DNA of 39,543 nucleotides from DASRIA01 sp035650255 (GCA_035650255.1 DASRIA010000068.1:1-39543), one strand, 5' to 3'. Shown: positions 23,357 through 31,211, numbered from the stretch's first letter. The notes: generated by a model not told the origin, from the letters alone. Numbers and translations are program-made.

Positions 23357-23372
23357 ATTAGGGTGCCCTAAT
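23357..23372. promoter_or_regulatory. Iron-box-like operator 2
   Basis: ATTAGGG-TG-CCCTAAT: perfect 7-bp arms, same motif as operator 1 with centres 28 bp apart. It lies just upstream of the -35. It also faces the divergent GGDEF-like gene. Confidence 0.6.
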
Positions 23373-23451
23373 ACGCGGTGTCAAGCAACCGCAATTTCCC
23401 GCCGTCTTGCGGGAGCCCCGGCGCGTCTATTGGACCGGCCCGGACGTGCCG

Positions 23452-24558
23452 ATGAATAGGCAACGCCCGCGAGCCGTGGAGATCCCGGCCGGGCGGGCCC
23501 AAGGAACCAGCCAGGTGAACGCGAGCGTCGAGACCCAACTCACGAGCCGCATGGCCGCCGCCGTGTGGTCTGCAATCGCGTTTGCGGGCGCCGTCGCGAC
23601 GATCGGGCCGCTGGAGATACCGGGCTCGGACGTCTCGCAGATGCGGTTCTTCGCTGCCTCCTCGGCGCTGTTCGCCGGGCTCACGTTCGTGCTGCCGTGG
23701 GGGCGCCTCCCCCGCTACGCCTTCGGCCTCCTGCTGATCCTGATGAGCGCCCACATCGCCGCGCTCGCGCACGCCTCCGGCGCCGCGCAGAGCGAGCTGG
23801 CGGTTCTCCTGACGTTCGCCGTCGCGCTGGCCGCCTCGTTCATGCCCGTGCGCGCCGGCGTGGTCGAGCTCTGCGTGATCGCCATCGCGCTCACGGTCCT
23901 GCTCCTGGTCGTGGGCAGAGCCGACACCACGCGCCTCGAGGTGATCCGCGTCACGATGCTGCTGTCCACCCTGGTGGTGCTCTGCGGGCTCGTGCTGGTG
24001 ATGCGGGCGATCCTGGCTCAGGAGCGCCTCGGCCTGCGCGTGAAGGGCTCCTTCCGCTACGGCGCCGGCCTCCTGAACGCGGAACAGCTGGGAGCGGCCG
24101 TCGAGGCCGAGCTCTCGCGCGCGGCGCGCCACGGCCGGCCCCTGGCGCTGGTGATGGTCGAGGTCACAGGAGGCCTCCCGCGACAGCTCGAGCCGGGCCA
24201 GCAGCAGCGGCTTGTCACCGCGATCGCGCGCGGTGTGCTGGGACGCATCCGCGTGGAGGACAGCGCCGCCCACCTCGGCGGCATGCGTTTCGCCGTGATG
24301 ACTCCCGAGACCACCGCCCCCGGCGCTGCCGCAGTTGCAGGCACGGTCGCGGACATGGTGCGGCGCAGGCTGATCAGCGCCGGCTACGACGGCGGCACCT
24401 TCGAGGTCGCAGTGGGCTGGGCGGACTTCCCCGGCAACGCGAGCACGAGCGAGGAGCTGATCGCGGCCACGACCGCGTCGCTCGAGCGCGGCGACCGCGG
24501 ACTCACGGGCGGGGTCACCGCCCCGCAACCGACGGCCCACCCGGCCCCGGGCCACTAG
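23452..24558 (+). CDS. Membrane protein with degenerate GGDEF-like domain
   Basis: About 368 residues. Five or six transmembrane helices (residues about 35-190) precede a domain laid out like a diguanylate cyclase. The conserved FRYGAGLLNAEQL entry and EAELSRAARHGRPLALVMVEV strand are present. The active-site turn reads LGGMRFAVMTPE where GGDEF/GGEEF is expected. Loss of the acidic pair predicts no cyclase activity; it may bind GTP or act as a scaffold. The start is uncertain: ATG at 23452, or GTG at 23515 with AAGGA 9 nt upstream. It is divergent from the iron operon. Confidence 0.72.
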   Translation: MNRQRPRAVEIPAGRAQGTSQVNASVETQLTSRMAAAVWSAIAFAGAVATIGPLEIPGSDVSQMRFFAASSALFAGLTFVLPWGRLPRYAFGLLLILMSAHIAALAHASGAAQSELAVLLTFAVALAASFMPVRAGVVELCVIAIALTVLLLVVGRADTTRLEVIRVTMLLSTLVVLCGLVLVMRAILAQERLGLRVKGSFRYGAGLLNAEQLGAAVEAELSRAARHGRPLALVMVEVTGGLPRQLEPGQQQRLVTAIARGVLGRIRVEDSAAHLGGMRFAVMTPETTAPGAAAVAGTVADMVRRRLISAGYDGGTFEVAVGWADFPGNASTSEELIAATTASLERGDRGLTGGVTAPQPTAHPAPGH

Positions 24559-24565
24559 CGGTCGG

Positions 24566-24584
24566 CGCGCGGTTCGCCCGCGCG
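24566..24584. repeat. Small GC hairpin after the GGDEF-like gene
   Basis: CGCGCGG-TTCGC-CCGCGCG, perfect 7-bp stem, 8 bp after the stop codon. No T-tract follows, so a terminator role is weak. Confidence 0.3.
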
Positions 24585-24603
24585 AAAACCCGGCAGGCAA
24601 ACT

Positions 24604-24647
24604 CATTGCAGGATCTTGGCGGCCGTCGCCCCCACGATGCTGCAATG
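24604..24647. repeat. Inverted repeat upstream of the WS/DGAT gene
   Basis: CATTGCAG (24604-24611) and CTGCAATG (24640-24647), perfect 8-bp arms 28 nt apart in the 157-bp gap before 24716. One more base pair extends it. Possible two half-sites of a regulator. Confidence 0.35.
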
Positions 24648-24715
24648 AATCCGCCGCACGACGCCGGCCGCCCACGATTTGCCGTCCCCGGCCAAATGGG
24701 GGAAGATTCCCGGCG

Positions 24716-26263
24716 ATGTCCGACCGGCTGACCGCGCTCGACGCCTCCTTCCTGCACCTCGAGGACGGTGCGTCGCACATGCACGTGGCCGGCGTCTCGA
24801 TCTTCGAGGGCGAGGCGCCCCCCTATGAGGACTTCGTGCGGCACATCGAGGAACGGCTGTCGCTCGTGCCGCGCTTTCGCCAGAAGCTGCGCTTCGTGCC
24901 CTTCAGCCAGGGCCGCCCGGTATGGGTCGACGACCCGCACTTCAACCTGCACTACCACGTGCGTCAGACCGCGCTGCCCCCGCCCGGCAGCGAGGAGCAG
25001 CTGAAGAACCTCGCCAGCCGCGTGTTCGCGCAGCAGCTCGACCGCACGAAGCCCCTGTGGGAGATCTGGCTCGTCGAGGGCCTCGGCCGCGCGAACGGCG
25101 CCGCCCGCCCCGGGGCGAACGGCGAGGGCCAGCTGGACGACGCGCCGCCCCGCTTCGCGCTGCTGTCGAAGACGCATCACGCACTCGTGGACGGCGTCGC
25201 CGGCGTGGACATCACGGCGGTGCTGTTCGACACGGCGGCCTCACCCGAGACGCCCCCCAGCAGGGAGGCGGCCTGGGTGCCGCGGCCGGAGCCGACCTCG
25301 ATGCAGCTCCTCGGCGACGCGCTGGTCGAGCGCGTGGTCCAGCCGGCCGAGATCGTCCGCTCGGCGCGCTCGGCGTTCCGCGCCCCGCGCCGCCTGGTCT
25401 CCAGGGGCATCGACAGCCTGGCCGCGATCGGGGCGCTGGCGCGCACCGGGCTGGGCGCTCCGCCCACCCCGCTGAACGTCTCGATCGGCCCGCACCGCCG
25501 CTTCGACTGGGTGCGCACCGACCTGAACGAGATCAAGGAGATCAAGAACGCGCTCGGCGGCACGGTCAACGACGTCGTCGTGACCGTCGTGACCGGCGCG
25601 CTGCGCGAGTTCCTCAAGCAGCGCGGCGAGCAGGTCGACGCGCTGACGATGAAGGCCATGGTGCCGGTCAGCGTGCGGCGCGACGACGAGTACGGCATGA
25701 CCGGCAACCGGGTGGCCGCGATGATGGCGCCGCTCCCCGTCTTCGAGTCCGATCCGCTGGAGCGCCTGAAGATCGTGACCGCGGCCCTGGGCGACCTCAA
25801 GGAGAGCGGCCAGGCGGTCGGGGCCGAGATGCTCACCCAGCTCTCGGGATTCGCCCCCCAGACGGTGCTGGCCCAGGCCGGCCGGCTCCAGGCCCGGCAG
25901 CGGTTCTTCAACCTCGTCGTGACCAACGTCCCGGGCCCGCAGCACCCGCTGTACGTGCTCGGGCGCGAGCTCGAGGACGTGTTCCCGCTGGCCCCGCTGG
26001 CCCAGCGCCAGGCGCTGTGCATCGCGATCATGAGCTACAACGGCAAGCTGAACTTCGGCCTGCTCGCCGACTATGACGCGATGCCGGACCTCTACCTGGT
26101 CGCGCAGGGCATCCGGGACTCGATCGACGAGCTGCGCGCGGCCGCCGGCCTGACCAGGCGCAAGGGCCGCCGCCCGGCCCGCCGCCGGGCAGCGGTGACG
26201 AGCCCGGCCAACGGCGCGAGCGGATCCGCCGGCGAGCCCGGCACCCCCTCCGGCACCGTCTAG
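24716..26263 (+). CDS. Wax ester synthase/diacylglycerol acyltransferase (WS/DGAT)
   Basis: 515 residues. Transfers acyl groups from acyl-CoA to fatty alcohols or diacylglycerol, making storage wax esters or triacylglycerol at the membrane face. The catalytic motif HHxxxDG is present as HHALVDG (residues 154-160). The family opening MSDRLTALDASFLHLED, LSLVPRFRQKLRFVP, and late motifs FNLVVTNVPGPQ and MSYNGKLNFGLLAD are all clear. A short Gly/Ala-rich insertion (residues about 124-146) sits before the catalytic strand. A basic Arg/Lys tail closes the protein. An AAGATT hexamer ends 7 nt before the ATG. Confidence 0.93.
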   Translation: MSDRLTALDASFLHLEDGASHMHVAGVSIFEGEAPPYEDFVRHIEERLSLVPRFRQKLRFVPFSQGRPVWVDDPHFNLHYHVRQTALPPPGSEEQLKNLASRVFAQQLDRTKPLWEIWLVEGLGRANGAARPGANGEGQLDDAPPRFALLSKTHHALVDGVAGVDITAVLFDTAASPETPPSREAAWVPRPEPTSMQLLGDALVERVVQPAEIVRSARSAFRAPRRLVSRGIDSLAAIGALARTGLGAPPTPLNVSIGPHRRFDWVRTDLNEIKEIKNALGGTVNDVVVTVVTGALREFLKQRGEQVDALTMKAMVPVSVRRDDEYGMTGNRVAAMMAPLPVFESDPLERLKIVTAALGDLKESGQAVGAEMLTQLSGFAPQTVLAQAGRLQARQRFFNLVVTNVPGPQHPLYVLGRELEDVFPLAPLAQRQALCIAIMSYNGKLNFGLLADYDAMPDLYLVAQGIRDSIDELRAAAGLTRRKGRRPARRRAAVTSPANGASGSAGEPGTPSGTV

Positions 26264-26302
26264 CCGGCCTCCACCCCACCCCGCCGGTCTTTCCGGGAAC
26301 GC

Positions 26303-26320
26303 GTTGTCCATCTGGACAAC
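26303..26320. promoter_or_regulatory. 18-bp palindrome upstream of the PII-Amt operon
   Basis: GTTGTCCATCTGGACAAC has 8-bp perfect arms around a 2-bp centre. It lies 107 bp before the PII start in the 164-bp intergenic region. Candidate nitrogen regulator site. A second small repeat GGGGAATCCCC lies at 26395-26405. Confidence 0.5.
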
Positions 26321-26427
26321 CCGCGCGCGGCAGATCCTGTACGGGCGTCCATACCGGCACCCTGCGCCTCGACCGGAGAATCCCGCCAAGTGCTGGGGAA
26401 TCCCCGACCCGAAAGGACAAGAGGCCT

Positions 26428-26781
26428 GTGAAACTCGTGATCGGCATCGTCCGGCCCGAGAGGGCGAACGACGTGCTCGAAGCCCTGTACCGCGCCGACG
26501 TGCGCGGTCTGTCGCTGAGCCGCGTGCAAGGGCACGGCGGCGAGCTCGACCGCGTCGAGACGTACAGGGGCACGACCGTGAAGGTCGGGCTTTCCGACAA
26601 GGTCCGCTTCGAGATCGCTGTCTCCGATCCGTTCGTGGAGCCGACGATCCAGGCGCTCTGCGACGGCGGGCGCACCGGCGAGGTCGGTGACGGGAAGATC
26701 TTCGTGGTTCCGCTCGAGCGCGTGGTGCGCATCCGCACCGGTGAAACGGACGACCTCGCGGTCACCCCGGTGGGCGTATGA
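26428..26781 (+). CDS. glnK: PII nitrogen signal protein lacking Tyr51
   Basis: 117 residues. PII proteins bind ATP/ADP and 2-oxoglutarate and, as GlnK, plug the ammonium channel. It aligns with E. coli PII without gaps through the T-loop. Tyr46 is kept (ETYRG), but position 51 is Val (YRGTTVKV), so uridylylation or adenylylation at Tyr51 is impossible. The B-loop (TGEVGDGKIFVVPL) and C-loop (VVRIRTGE) are intact. The GTG at 26428 has AGAGG close upstream and AAAGGA further out, unlike the leaderless genes. The stop overlaps the amtB ATG (ATGA), the usual glnK-amtB arrangement. Confidence 0.9.
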   Translation: MKLVIGIVRPERANDVLEALYRADVRGLSLSRVQGHGGELDRVETYRGTTVKVGLSDKVRFEIAVSDPFVEPTIQALCDGGRTGEVGDGKIFVVPLERVVRIRTGETDDLAVTPVGV

Positions 26782-28088
26782 CGAACGTACTGACACTGGC
26801 GCAGGCTGCGAAGGTGGACACGGGCGACACCGCCTGGATGCTCAGCGCGACCGCGCTCGTCCTCTTCATGACGATCGGGCTCGGGCTCTTCTATGCGGGC
26901 CTGGTGCGGGGGAAGAACGCGCTCAACACCTTCATGATGTGCATCGCGGCGCTCGCCGTCGCGACGGTCACTTGGGCGCTGGTGGGCTACTCGCTGGCGT
27001 TCGACGGGACCGGGGACCTCGTCGGCGGCTTCGGTCATCTCGCGCTGCAGGACGTCACGTTCGAGCCGCGCGAAGGGACCACGATCCCGCACTTGGTGTT
27101 CATGGCCTTCCAGGCCACCTTCTGCATCATCACCGTCGCGCTGATCTCGGGCGCCGTCGTGGAGCGCATGCGGTTCGGGGCGTTCCTCGTGTTCGCGGGC
27201 TTGTGGTCCGTGCTGGTGTACGCCGTGCTGGCGCACTGGGCGTTCGGCGGCGGCTGGCTGATCGAGGGCGGCACCCTCGATTTCGCGGGTGGCGTGCCGG
27301 TCGAGATGGGATCCGGGTTCTCCGCTCTGGCGGCCGCGCTCGTGGTGGGCGCGCGCAAGGACTATGGCCGGCTGGCGCTCCTCCCCCACAACGCGGTGTA
27401 CGTGCTGCTCGGGGCCGGCGTGCTGTGGTTCGGCTGGTTCGGCTTCAACGGCGGTAGCGGATTCTCGACCGGCGACGCGGGAGTGCTCGCGTTCACGAAC
27501 ACTCTGCTGTGTCCGGCGTGCACGCTGGTGGTGTGGTTCGCGCTCGACCTGATCCGCGGCCGGCGGGTGACGGCCGTCGGTGCCGCGACCGCGATCATCG
27601 TGGGCTGCGTCGGCATCACGCCTGCGGGCGGTTACGTCAGCCCGGGATGGGCGATGGCCCTGGGCGCATTCGTCGCGCTGCCCGCTTACGCCGTGATCGT
27701 GTGGCGGCCGCGGACCCGCGTGGACGAGACGCTCGACGTGCTCGCCGCGCACGGGATCGCCGGCTTCACGGGCATCCTGTTCATCGGGTTCTTCGCCCAG
27801 GAATCCTGGAACGGCGTGTCGGACGGTCTCGTGTACGGCAACGCCGCGCAGCTCGGCGACCAGGCGCTGGCAGCGCTCTCCGCGCCGATCTACGCGTTCG
27901 TGGTCACGTTCCTCCTGTTGAAGGCGATGATGCTCGTCGCTCCGGTGCGCGCGACGGAGCGCGAAGAGGCGCTCGGACTGGACGTGATCTACCACGGCGA
28001 GGAGGCCTACCCGACGGGCGAGGGCGCGATCCTCGTCACGCCGGAGGCCGGACGCGAGGAGGAGCGGCTGGTCGCGAACCCGATGTGA
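26778..28088 (+). CDS. amtB: Ammonium channel (Amt/Rh family) with His to Glu change
   Basis: 436 residues with eleven transmembrane helices expected and recognisable Amt motifs: FYAGLVRGKNALNTFMM, FMAFQATFCIITVALISGA (Phe gate), WFGWFGFNGGSGF and AAHGIAGFTGILF. In E. coli AmtB two pore histidines (168 and 318) conduct the substrate. The second is kept here (His325). The first lies in DFAGGTVVHIN, but here the segment reads DFAGGVPVEMGSG, giving Glu176. The same swap is known in some fungal Mep proteins. The cytoplasmic tail is short. It is coupled to the PII gene by a 4-bp overlap. Confidence 0.92.
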   Translation: MTNVLTLAQAAKVDTGDTAWMLSATALVLFMTIGLGLFYAGLVRGKNALNTFMMCIAALAVATVTWALVGYSLAFDGTGDLVGGFGHLALQDVTFEPREGTTIPHLVFMAFQATFCIITVALISGAVVERMRFGAFLVFAGLWSVLVYAVLAHWAFGGGWLIEGGTLDFAGGVPVEMGSGFSALAAALVVGARKDYGRLALLPHNAVYVLLGAGVLWFGWFGFNGGSGFSTGDAGVLAFTNTLLCPACTLVVWFALDLIRGRRVTAVGAATAIIVGCVGITPAGGYVSPGWAMALGAFVALPAYAVIVWRPRTRVDETLDVLAAHGIAGFTGILFIGFFAQESWNGVSDGLVYGNAAQLGDQALAALSAPIYAFVVTFLLLKAMMLVAPVRATEREEALGLDVIYHGEEAYPTGEGAILVTPEAGREEERLVANPM

Positions 28089-28212
28089 CCCAACCCCGCA
28101 TGCCATAACCGGTTTAGCTGGCCGGATGCAGCGGAAATGCTGGCAGGTGACGGGATCCACCAGGAGGGATACCTGACCCGTACAGCAACAGTCTTCACCT
28201 CCGCTGCCATCC

Positions 28213-28227
28213 GGCCCCTCCGGGGCC
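28213..28227. promoter_or_regulatory. Palindrome at the -35 position of the STAS-anti-sigma operon
   Basis: GGCCCC-TCC-GGGGCC, perfect 6-bp arms. It ends 8 bp before TATTGT, so it covers the -35 position. Candidate activator or alternative sigma recognition region. Confidence 0.4.
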
Positions 28228-28235
28228 ACGCTCAG

Positions 28236-28241
28236 TATTGT
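28236..28241 (+). promoter_or_regulatory. Predicted -10 element, leaderless promoter of the STAS gene
   Basis: TATTGT ends 7 nt before the GTG at 28249; no Shine-Dalgarno sequence. Confidence 0.55.
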
Positions 28242-28248
28242 TCCGGCC

Positions 28249-28623
28249 GTGCAGGAGAACCGGATCGAGGTGGAGCGGACGGAGACAGATGGCGTGGTTG
28301 TGCTCTCCGTCCAAGGGGAGCACGACGTGTACACGGCCCCCTCGATCACAGAGCAGGTCGATGCCTTGATCGGGGAACGGGTTCCCTTCGTCATCGACCT
28401 GACTCCCGCGACCTTCGTGGACTCCTCGGTGTTGCGCGTGCTGCTGGAGGCACGGCGCCGCGCCGACGAGGAGGGCGTCGGATTCGCGGTCGCGCTCGGT
28501 CAGGACGACTCCGGAGCGGTGCGTAGGGTGCTCGAGGTGACCGGCCTGATCCCGGTTCTGCCCGTGCACCCCGCGCGTGACGCGGCCGTTCAGGCCGCGA
28601 CCAGCGGACACGGATCGGAATGA
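28249..28623 (+). CDS. STAS-domain anti-sigma factor antagonist
   Basis: 124 residues, single STAS domain like SpoIIAA/RsbV. It shows the usual strand VVVLSVQGEHDVYTAPSI and the phospho-site region ATFVDSSVLRVLLEA with Asp58, Ser59 and Ser60, one of which should be phosphorylated by a cognate kinase. Unphosphorylated, it would bind the anti-sigma factor and free a sigma factor. It is coupled by ATGA overlap to the ATPase-domain gene downstream, its probable partner. No sigma factor gene lies in the window. The GTG at 28249 is set by TATTGT 7 nt upstream. Confidence 0.9.
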   Translation: MQENRIEVERTETDGVVVLSVQGEHDVYTAPSITEQVDALIGERVPFVIDLTPATFVDSSVLRVLLEARRRADEEGVGFAVALGQDDSGAVRRVLEVTGLIPVLPVHPARDAAVQAATSGHGSE

Positions 28624-29474
28624 CCGCAGCGGTCAGCCTCCGGTTGCCGGCGCGACCCGAGAACGTGGCCGTCGTGCGCCAGGCGCTGACGGGCCTGGGC
28701 GACGCCTACGACCTCGATGCGGACCTGCTGGGCGACGTCAAGACCGCGGTCACCGAGGCCTGCAACAACGTGGTGCTGCACGCCTACGAGGAGAGCGAAG
28801 AGGGCCTGATGGAGATCGACGCCGACTCGGACGGCATCGGTGCCCGCGTGCTCGTGCGGGATTTCGGCGGCGGCATCCAGCCGCGCTCGATCGCCGTCGA
28901 GGAGCGCACGCTCGGCCTCGGGCTGCCACTGATCGCGACCCTGTCGAAGAGCTTCAACATCCGCGGCCGCTCCGACCTCGGCCTCGAGGTCGAGATGGTG
29001 TTCGCGCCGAGCGACTACGACGGGTTCGACCCCCTGCACGACGAGCGCGCCCCGCGCGCCGACCATCCCGTCGACGCGCCCCAGGCGGCCGAGATGCTGA
29101 TCCAGCCCGGCCCGCTGGTGGCCCCCGTGACCAGCCGCGTGACCGCGATCCTCGCCGCGCGCGCCGACTTCCCGCTCGACCGGCTCGCGGATGCGGTGCT
29201 CGTCAGCGACGCGATCGCCGCCCACGCTTCCGAGTACATCTCAGGCAGGGACGTCGGCGTCGAGATCTCCGACGACGAGGGCTCGCTCCTGTTCCGGATC
29301 GGCCCGCTCGACGAGGGGGGCGCGCACGGCCTCCTCGGCGAGATGGAGGTCCCGGGGCTAGGCCAGTCGCTGGAGCGGCTGGTGGACGAGGTCAACGTCG
29401 AGCGCGGCGACTCGGCCGTGGCCACGGAGACCGAGGGCGCCGAGTACCTGGTCATGCGGATCGGGAAGTCCTAG
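28620..29474 (+). CDS. Anti-sigma factor kinase-like protein, two ATPase-type domains
   Basis: 284 residues. The N-terminal half is a complete GHKL (HATPase_c) anti-sigma domain: N-box VTEACNNVVLHAYEE, G1 VRDFGGGI, G2 TLGLGLPLIATL. This matches RsbW/SpoIIAB kinases. The C-terminal half (from about residue 160) repeats the outline with LADAVLVSDAIAAHASEYISG where the N-box would be and LFRIGPLDEGGAHGLL where G1 would be, but lacks the Asn and Asp-Gly residues. It looks like a decayed second ATPase domain. Partner of the STAS protein upstream. Confidence 0.85.
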   Translation: MTAAVSLRLPARPENVAVVRQALTGLGDAYDLDADLLGDVKTAVTEACNNVVLHAYEESEEGLMEIDADSDGIGARVLVRDFGGGIQPRSIAVEERTLGLGLPLIATLSKSFNIRGRSDLGLEVEMVFAPSDYDGFDPLHDERAPRADHPVDAPQAAEMLIQPGPLVAPVTSRVTAILAARADFPLDRLADAVLVSDAIAAHASEYISGRDVGVEISDDEGSLLFRIGPLDEGGAHGLLGEMEVPGLGQSLERLVDEVNVERGDSAVATETEGAEYLVMRIGKS

Positions 29475-29489
29475 CGGCATCGGCTCGGT

Positions 29490-29518
29490 TTGACCCTCCG
29501 GGCGGCCCTGGTTAGTGT
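29490..29518 (+). promoter_or_regulatory. Canonical -35/-10 promoter of the lamin-tail gene
   Basis: TTGACC (29490-29495), 17-bp spacer, TAGTGT (29513-29518). Predicted start near 29525, giving a leader of about 78 nt. Confidence 0.6.
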
Positions 29519-29602
29519 GGGCTTGGATCGACCGCCGGGGAAGGGACACCTAAAGCGCTTGAACAGAACGGGCCGCGTCGCCCCTGGGCTGGACCGGCTG
29601 CC

Positions 29603-30826
29603 GTGAAGACGCTGATCGCACGATTCCTTGGGCTGTCCGCTCTGGTGTCGATGGGCCTCGCATTCCTGGCCGCCACAGCCCCGGCAAACCCCGTGATCAC
29701 GGCCGTGACTGCAACCAGCGGCGGCGATGCGCAGGAGGAGTGGGTCGAGCTCTCCAACGTCTCCTCGGCCGCTGTGGACCTGTCGGGCTGGCAGATCGAC
29801 TTTCGCCTTGCCAGCTGTGCCCTGCTGGACAGCGTCACGGTCCCGGCAGGGACGGTCGTGAACTCCGGCGCCTGGCTGCTGGTCGGCAGCGACGAGGCGG
29901 TCGCGAACGGAGTTCCGGCGGACGTGGTGTACCCCCAGAACGATCTGATCAGATCAGCAGGAGCGCTCTCGCTCAGCTTTTCGAGCATCGCCGACGCAGT
30001 GGACTGGGGTTCCTCGATCCCCTCCTGCGGAGAAGGCACGGCCGAGCCGCAACTGCTGAGCAGCGGGGCATCGCTGGTCCGTGCCGGCCGCAGCTCCTGT
30101 CCGCAGGACACCAACGACAACGCGACCGACTTCGACCTCGTGCCGGGAGGTGTGGCACCGCACTCCTCCGCGTCGTTGCCGAATACCTGCACTCCCGCCT
30201 TCACCGGCTATGTCCGTCCCAAGTCCGCTACGCCCCTGCGCGTCGCTCTCGTGCCCGCATTCCAGCCGTGCACTTCGCCCAACCGCACTCACGGCCCGCC
30301 GCTCGCTCACCCCTCCTGCAACCCGCCCGCGGTGGAGTCGGCGCACCTCACCTTGGGCGCACCGGACGTCAACGGTCAGCCGGTCAACGCGAGCGGGTCC
30401 GCGCGTTACGCGGTCCACGCGGGAGCGCCCGGCGGCGCCGACGACTCGGACGTCGGCTTCACGTTCCAGTTCACCGACGTGCGCGTCCAAGGCACGCTCG
30501 CCGACTACACCGGCGAGCTGCGCGCGACCACGGTGGCACGCATCACAGACCGCCTCAACGGCCCGGCCACCAGTGACCCGGCGACGGTCACCGACACGCC
30601 GTTCGGCGTGACGGTCCCGTGCACTCCCACAGGGGGCCCCGCGAACCTGGGTGCGACCTGTGCCGTCACGACCAGCTTCGATGCAGTGACGCCGGGGGCC
30701 ATCCCCGAGGGTAAGCGCGCGGTCTGGGAGCTCGCGCAGCTGAAGGTCTCGGACGGCGGCAGCGACGGCGACGCGGACACCGCGCCGAACACGCTGTTCG
30801 CCACCCCAGGCCTGTTGGTCCCCTGA
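29603..30826 (+). CDS. Secreted lamin-tail-domain protein
   Basis: 407 residues. A Sec signal peptide (LGLSALVSMGLAFLAATAPA) is followed by a lamin-tail (LTD) Ig-like domain: EEWVELSNVSSAAVDLSGWQI, then GAWLLVGSD and LSFSSIADAVDWG. After it comes a distinct region with KSATPLRVALVPAFQPC and SPNRTHGPPLAHPSCNPP, a segment I associate with repeated secreted proteins of Thermoleophilia, then beta-rich sequence to the end. Function is unknown; LTD domains often serve in cell-surface or nuclease attachment. The GTG at 29603 directly precedes the basic signal n-region. It has a canonical promoter with a leader, unlike most genes here. Confidence 0.8.
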   Translation: MKTLIARFLGLSALVSMGLAFLAATAPANPVITAVTATSGGDAQEEWVELSNVSSAAVDLSGWQIDFRLASCALLDSVTVPAGTVVNSGAWLLVGSDEAVANGVPADVVYPQNDLIRSAGALSLSFSSIADAVDWGSSIPSCGEGTAEPQLLSSGASLVRAGRSSCPQDTNDNATDFDLVPGGVAPHSSASLPNTCTPAFTGYVRPKSATPLRVALVPAFQPCTSPNRTHGPPLAHPSCNPPAVESAHLTLGAPDVNGQPVNASGSARYAVHAGAPGGADDSDVGFTFQFTDVRVQGTLADYTGELRATTVARITDRLNGPATSDPATVTDTPFGVTVPCTPTGGPANLGATCAVTTSFDAVTPGAIPEGKRAVWELAQLKVSDGGSDGDADTAPNTLFATPGLLVP

Positions 30827-31211
30827 GCTAGGGCATAGGCCGATCGCCGGAGCAGGACGATTCTCTTACGGCCCGGAGCGTGACCGCACTGTGCGCATCC
30901 GGGGTTGTGGCGGAGTACGGAAGCGGGCGCGCGGGGGTCCTCACCGGAGACTCAAGGCGGTTTTGGTCTCCGGGGAGACCCCCGGGTGGCCGCGCCGCAA
31001 CAAGAAACAGCCCCGGAAAGCGCACAGGCCCGGGCGTCGGACCGGGCCTGCGCGGCTGAGCCCAAGCCTTGAAACCGGGCCATTGCTGGTCCCTGGGCTG
31101 GCTTCAAGTTGCGTGCTTGGGTATCCGGGTTTGATTAATACCCTCGCTGTGAAGCGGCCTAAACACGCACGTGATGTCCATTGTCAGCTCGTGCGCCGCT
31201 GGGCCCCTCCC
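30827..31211. other. Structured non-coding region, candidate ncRNA or leader
   Basis: About 385 bp with no convincing gene. It holds four inverted repeats. H1: 30923-30998, with CCGGAGAC/GTCTCCGG and GGGGGTC/GACCCCC arms. H2: AGGCCCGG (31026-31033) with CCGGGCCT (31042-31049). H3: AAGCC (31064-31068) with GGCTT (31100-31104), inner GGGCCA (31077-31082) with TGG-T-CCC (31087-31093), and an alternative CTTGAA (31068-31073) with TTCAAG (31103-31108). H4: GGGTAT (31119-31124) with ATACCC (31138-31143). I recognise no tRNA, SRP, RNase P or tmRNA signature. Strand is undetermined. Confidence 0.5.

Noticed and set aside
24604..24647. Inverted repeat as transposon ends
   Set aside because: Only 28 bp lie between the arms, with no transposase, no target duplication and normal base composition.
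30900..31150. tRNA, SRP RNA, RNase P RNA or tmRNA
   Set aside because: No TTCGA-type T-loop, no SRP GGAAG tetraloop context, no RNase P conserved segments and no tmRNA ends were seen on either strand.
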